Assembly (NCBI GenBank): GCA_016934125.1
Contig: JAFGTL010000037.1
Span: 1-26,113, forward strand
Length of the DNA stretch: 26,113 bases
Reading direction: 5' to 3'
From: Candidatus Hydrogenedentota bacterium
GTDB taxonomy: Bacteria; Hydrogenedentota; Hydrogenedentia; Hydrogenedentales; SLHB01
Shown: in pieces, positions 23,873-26,113 of the stretch
How positions within the stretch are numbered: the stretch's first letter is position 1
How the letters are laid out: each line of letters opens with the position of its first letter
Notes under the pieces: generated by a model
What the model saw: the letters and a program-made list of their open reading frames with translations, nothing else
Told to the model about the DNA's origin: nothing
Databases searched by the model: none
Position numbers and translations under genes: made by a program

Positions 23873-25272
23873 CTGCCCTGGCCGCCATACTCGCCTCGCT
23901 CACGGCAGCCGCCGTGTTCGACATGCAGGCCATTCCGCTCCAAGAAGACGCTGGCCGGGTGTTCCTCGCCCAAGCGGATCCGGACGGCGCGGCCGACGTG
24001 TTCGTGCTCCAGGGCGGCCGACTTACCTTCTGCCTCACGGGACGTCGCAACCGGGATCCGGGGGAGATCACGCTCGCGGAAGACGCCGGCGCATTCGACA
24101 TCGCCGACGTGGATGCTGACGGCCGGCCCGAGATCATCGCGGTATGCGGCGACCGCGTCATGCGGTACGCCCTGCCCATCGGGGCGGATCCGCCCGGGGA
24201 ACCCCAGGAGCTGTTCCGGCTTGAGACGCCCTTTGCGGGCCCCGGGGACGCGCCCTATCCCCATGTGTTGGTTGTGACGCTCGAGGGGAAGACGGTGTTG
24301 GCTCTCCCCACGGCAACGGCCCTGGAACTCCGCGGAACCGACGGGGCTCTCGAAGCGGCGTACGCCTACGCCGCCATGCAGGAGGGCGGCCTCCAGGCCG
24401 CCCAGGAAGCCCGGTTCACGACCTGCTCTGTCCGGCCCCCGCAGGCCGCACCGCCCGGCGCCATCGAGATGCTGGTGGACTGCGCGATCCATCTCGAGGC
24501 CGGCCTGCCGGAGCCGCTGCTCTCTCGGGCCCCGGACGCCAGCGAGGGCCGCCGCGGTACGCCGTCCCAGTTGCGCGACGCCGCGGCGGTTGATCCGGCC
24601 ATGTGGCCCTGGTTCCCCCTGCGCCCGGGAACTGAAGGGGGCGCGCGCGTGCTCTACGCGCTCGGCCAGGACACGCTGATCTGCATACGGGAACTCATCG
24701 AGGAGCCCGGCGGCATGGTGCGCCTCAGCCCGGTGCGGCGGTATCCGGGCGCGATTGTGCTCCCGCCGGACGACCTGCCCGATTTCAACGGGGACGGAGC
24801 CGTCGATCTGCTGCTGTGGACTGCCCCGGTGCCGGGGTTGTCGGTGGATGCCCTCGCACGAACCGTGATGTCGGGCACGTGGCCGGTGCAGTTGTCCGTT
24901 CGTGCGTTCTCGCCCGAGAAGGGGCGTTACGATCCCGCCCCGGGCGCGTCGTTGACTTCCGAAGTGCCGGCGCGCTGGTTCGTGCTGATGGAGTCGGGAA
25001 CCCCATTGCGAAACTGCGTGTTACGCGACTTCGACGGGGACGGTTGCACGGACTGCGGATTCAGCCCGGCGCCGGATCGGTTCGCGATCTGGCTTCACCG
25101 GGACGGGTTCGGCACGAAGCCGGACGAAGTGCATGTCTTTCCGGAGCCAATCCTCCGCCTCGAGTTCAAGGCGGACTTGCGCGGCCAGGGACGCACCAGC
25201 GTCGGCCTGCGCGGGGCACGGGCACTGTATGTGCTGTATGCCGGGGCCCGCGCGCCCGCCCCCACGCCCTGA
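23869..25272 (+). CDS. FG-GAP/VCBS repeat protein, secreted, copy B (divergent paralog of copy A)
   Basis: 467 aa, GTG start overlapping the copy A stop. MTALAAILASLTAAAVF is a likely signal peptide. Clear calcium-type motifs are fewer: DVDADGRPE (80-88), DFNGDGAVD (305-313) and DFDGDGCTD (387-395), with degenerate ones at 37-43 (DPDGAAD) and near 436 (DLRGQGRTS). The last 170 residues align co-linearly with copy A. Both have DFxGDGxxD, a variable stretch, a SGxxL segment, a second DFxGDGxxD and then a PDRxAxxL block, ending in a blade whose metal loop is intact in A and lost in B. So B arose by duplication and has been losing metal sites. The function is unknown. A hairpin overlaps its stop codon. 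Confidence 0.82.
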   Translation: MTALAAILASLTAAAVFDMQAIPLQEDAGRVFLAQADPDGAADVFVLQGGRLTFCLTGRRNRDPGEITLAEDAGAFDIADVDADGRPEIIAVCGDRVMRYALPIGADPPGEPQELFRLETPFAGPGDAPYPHVLVVTLEGKTVLALPTATALELRGTDGALEAAYAYAAMQEGGLQAAQEARFTTCSVRPPQAAPPGAIEMLVDCAIHLEAGLPEPLLSRAPDASEGRRGTPSQLRDAAAVDPAMWPWFPLRPGTEGGARVLYALGQDTLICIRELIEEPGGMVRLSPVRRYPGAIVLPPDDLPDFNGDGAVDLLLWTAPVPGLSVDALARTVMSGTWPVQLSVRAFSPEKGRYDPAPGASLTSEVPARWFVLMESGTPLRNCVLRDFDGDGCTDCGFSPAPDRFAIWLHRDGFGTKPDEVHVFPEPILRLEFKADLRGQGRTSVGLRGARALYVLYAGARAPAPTP

Positions 25273-25294
25273 CGGCCGCGGCCAGGACCGTCAG
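25269..25294. terminator. Symmetric hairpin between convergent genes, possible bidirectional terminator
   Basis: CTGACGG (25269-25275) pairs perfectly with CCGTCAG (25288-25294) around a 12-base loop that itself contains CCGCGG. The left arm holds the TGA stop of FG-GAP copy B and the right arm holds, on the minus strand, the TGA stop of the TPR gene. No T-tract follows on either side, so efficient intrinsic termination is uncertain. Confidence 0.4.
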
Positions 25295-26113
25295 CGCCCG
25301 GCGTCCATTCGACTCCGCATCTCGCGCGCGAGGGCCTCGGCTTCCTTGGTTCTGCCGGTGCTCCGATACACGCGGGCCAATTGGATGCACGCCTGCCGGT
25401 AGACGGCCAACCCCTCCGCGCCAAGGCTCTCGGCGGCCGACAGCGCCCGGGCCGCCACCCCCTCGTAGGCCTCTTCGGCGGGGCCGGTTCTGCCCGCCTC
25501 CATCTCGAGGTGGCCGAGCTTCATCTGCAACTGCAACCCCGGCACGGTGACCGCGTCGTCATCTTCGAGTAGGGCGCGGATGTAAACGCAGGCCCCCTCG
25601 AGATCCCCGCGCATATGAAGCGCGTTGGCCTGAATCAAGGCCGCATAGTGGCGATCCTCGGCCGTCCCCGCCAACTCGCCGGCGACGGCCAAGGCGGCGA
25701 GCGCTTCGTCGGTGGCCGGCGGATCGCATTGGAGACGCAGAAGCGCCATGGTGCTGTACAGGCGCGAGGCCTCCGCGGCCGCCTCGAGGCCCGCCAGATA
25801 CTGCTCAATCTGCAGAATCCCTTGCGCGGGGCTCACCGCGCTCATCGCCACCCGCTCGATTCGCTGCTCCTCGGACAACGGGGCAGGTGCCTCGCCCTCC
25901 GGGGGAACCGCGGCCCCCTCCTCGCCGGCCGGTTCCGGGGCGCCCCCGGCGGATCCCGCGTCCGCCGCCACCGGAACGTCCATCTCGCGATCGGACACGA
26001 TCGGCGCGGCATTCTCGCGCATAGTGCCCGGACGCGCCAGGAAGGGGCGCCGGGTGCCCTGTGAAGACACGACACTATCCTGCGGCCCGGACAGGAGATA
26101 GAGGGCCGTGATA
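25291..26113 (-). CDS. Tetratricopeptide-repeat protein with N-terminal membrane anchor, 5' end cut by window edge
   Basis: The frame stays open from the stop at 25291 to the right edge (about 274 codons). A GTG at 26070 would give 259 aa, but the upstream codons read ITALYLLSGPQDSVVSSQ. That looks like the end of a hydrophobic anchor, so the true start probably lies beyond 26113. After it comes a Pro/Ala/Glu-rich linker (about 60 residues), then helical repeats of TPR type: ASRLYSTMALLRLQ, DRHYAALIQANALHMRGDLEGA, LQLQMKLGHLEMEAGRTGPAEEAY and YRQACIQLARVYRSTGRTKEAEAL. The layout (one membrane helix, linker, TPRs) resembles YfgM/BamD-like envelope scaffolds, but I cannot assign it to one. It converges on the FG-GAP operon with only 18 bases between stops. 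Confidence 0.78.
   Translation of the reverse strand, partial: ITALYLLSGPQDSVVSSQGTRRPFLARPGTMRENAAPIVSDREMDVPVAADAGSAGGAPEPAGEEGAAVPPEGEAPAPLSEEQRIERVAMSAVSPAQGILQIEQYLAGLEAAAEASRLYSTMALLRLQCDPPATDEALAALAVAGELAGTAEDRHYAALIQANALHMRGDLEGACVYIRALLEDDDAVTVPGLQLQMKLGHLEMEAGRTGPAEEAYEGVAARALSAAESLGAEGLAVYRQACIQLARVYRSTGRTKEAEALAREMRSRMDAGR

Noticed and set aside
1..26113. CRISPR arrays, tRNA/rRNA genes, insertion sequences, prophage or toxin-antitoxin genes
   Set aside because: I saw no regularly spaced direct repeats, tRNA-like cloverleaf, transposase, integrase or phage structural motif on either strand.

Overview
GC-rich (clearly above 60 % by eye) bacterial chromosomal window with tightly packed genes on both strands. 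It has no rRNA, tRNA, CRISPR array, transposase, integrase or phage gene that I can see. The gene content points to an uncultured bacterium of the Planctomycetes/Lentisphaerae/Hydrogenedentes/Sumerlaea type. The pointers are paralogous pseudopilin-like proteins with a GFTLIELLVVIAIIGILAAILLPALARAREAARR-type N-terminus and an H-x(n)-DG C-terminal motif, a URO-D-family methyltransferase-like protein, a Tat-exported FAD oxidoreductase and FG-GAP proteins. The phylum is inference from gene content, not a sequence match.

Layout. (1) 1-2192, minus strand: two tandem paralogous pseudopilin-like genes. The left one runs off the window. Each has its own TTGAC-N17-TA...T promoter and a 5' leader of about 130 nt that starts with the same stem; a strong perfect hairpin lies between the units. 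(2) 2277-4999, plus: URO-D-family protein followed by a Tat-signal FAD-dependent oxidoreductase, a two-gene operon. (3) 4908-6287, minus: a divergent adenylosuccinate synthetase (purA) whose 3' end overlaps the oxidoreductase tail to tail by 92 bp. (4) 6400-7308, plus: a LysR-type regulator divergent from purA, with an AT-rich 18-bp palindrome lying on its own -10 box. (5) 7316-13829, minus: carB, a GDSL/SGNH lipoprotein and an SF1 (UPF1/IGHMBP2-like) helicase, read as one operon from a good promoter. (6) 14156-20609, plus: a GT2 glycosyltransferase, then mtnA, a DUF342/FapA-like protein, cmk and recJ. (7) 20674-25272, plus: an ABC exporter (ATPase and six-helix permease) followed by two co-linear paralogous FG-GAP/VCBS secreted proteins. 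The four genes are joined by ATGA/ATGA/GTGA stop-start overlaps. (8) 25291-26113, minus: a membrane-anchored TPR protein whose start lies beyond the right edge, converging on the FG-GAP operon across a symmetric hairpin that holds both stop codons.

Most of the window is housekeeping metabolism (purine, pyrimidine, methionine salvage, DNA repair). The parts least explained by known systems are the duplicated pseudopilin units with a conserved leader RNA, the ABC exporter plus FG-GAP pair, and the DUF342-like protein sitting between mtnA and cmk.
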